This document shows positions 63,377 through 64,000 of a stretch of 64,000 bases of DNA, piece after piece. Position numbers and translations under genes: made by a program. Under the pieces are notes generated by a model. The model was not told the DNA's origin. It did not search any database and worked only from the letters and a program-made list of their open reading frames with translations. Source of the stretch: Bacteroidales bacterium (lineage in GTDB: Bacteria > Bacteroidota > Bacteroidia > Bacteroidales > Bacteroidaceae). The stretch is from assembly GCA_015060885.1 (NCBI GenBank), contig SUXO01000002.1, forward strand, positions 1-64,000, in the 5' to 3' direction. Position 1 is the stretch's first letter; each line of letters opens with the position of its first letter.

Positions 63377-64000
63377 ATGAAAAATTTAAAGACAACAATT
63401 TTGTTGCTGTGTGTATGCTTGTATGCAGTGGAGATGCACGCACAGGAGTGGGTGAAAACGAAGGATGAACCGGTTTCTTTGATTTGTATAAGCGAAACGG
63501 TGAACGAGGCACCCGACGTGGTTGAGATTTTCCAGACAACGCAGAGCAATTACTATCACGACCCTCGTGCGCCACGCTTTGTGTTGGTCGACCAGGAGGG
63601 CAAGTGGGGCTTGGGTATCGGCGGTTATCTGCAAACGAAGGTGGAGTATGATTTTTCGGGTTCTGTCGACAATGTCGACTTCTTCCCCTCTGAAATTGAC
63701 CGCAACGGAGTATCGTCGAGCCAGTTCCAGATGGATATGAGCAACTCTACAATATTCCTGAAATTGGTGGGCACAAGCCGCTTGTTGGGTGATTTCTATG
63801 TCTACACTTCGGCCAACTGGCGTGGCGATGGCGACAACTTCCGCTTGCACAATATGTATATGAACAGCAAGTATCTGTTGTTGGGTTACACCGTGGGTGC
63901 CTTTATGGACCTTGATGCGGCTCCTGTGACTGTCGACTATGGCGGCCCCTGCGGTATGGCTTTCTATCGTACCACGCAGTTGAGATTTAAATACTCGTTC
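63377..64000 (+). CDS. Outer-membrane porin-like protein (partial, runs off the window)
   Basis: Open frame from ATG at 63377 to the window end: MKNLKTTILLLCVCLYAVEMHAQEW...GKWGLGIGGYLQTKVEYDFSGSVDNVDFFPSEID...FYRTTQLRFKYSF. Confidence 0.75.
   Translation, partial: MKNLKTTILLLCVCLYAVEMHAQEWVKTKDEPVSLICISETVNEAPDVVEIFQTTQSNYYHDPRAPRFVLVDQEGKWGLGIGGYLQTKVEYDFSGSVDNVDFFPSEIDRNGVSSSQFQMDMSNSTIFLKLVGTSRLLGDFYVYTSANWRGDGDNFRLHNMYMNSKYLLLGYTVGAFMDLDAAPVTVDYGGPCGMAFYRTTQLRFKYSF

Overview
64 kb chromosomal window from a Bacteroidales-type bacterium. The gene families and the promoter signature (TTTG-N20-TAnnTTTG) both fit; the exact taxon is not determined. There are about 40 credible genes. Housekeeping content: RelA/SpoT, MltD-like transglycosylase, DUF5683-like protein, ParB, ParA, DnaK, a saccharopine dehydrogenase-like enzyme, RecA, PepC-like protease, RecJ, RecQ, CstA, UmuDC, Ddl, a MurF-like ligase and MutS2. 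Surface and carbohydrate genes: GH109-like, GH2, GH31 with dockerin- and cohesin-like modules, a BspA-type LRR protein, and a porin cut by the window end. No tRNA, rRNA, IS element, prophage or CRISPR array was recognised. The most interesting material is a set of co-oriented accessory genes at 6.5-17.8 kb and 31.7-39.1 kb. Four promoters there share the same unusual architecture: identical -33/-7 spacing, a conserved GGGGTGAAATT spacer, and two distal CGACAGATT-like boxes at fixed distances. They drive a family of small lipoproteins paired with large secreted proteins (C-terminal halves homogenised at DNA level), a transglutaminase-like protein, two paralogous O-antigen-ligase/TPR membrane proteins, and a JAB/MPN-like lipoprotein between duplicated small secreted proteins. 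This looks like a coherent, possibly undescribed, co-regulated cell-envelope system; its function is inference only. Other notable items: a structured RNA candidate with its own promoter-like -7 box and terminator upstream of the LRR gene, a dispersed 0.4-0.5 kb intergenic repeat family with a covarying hairpin, a 54-bp perfect palindrome, and an 83-bp tandem repeat that overlaps a promoter.
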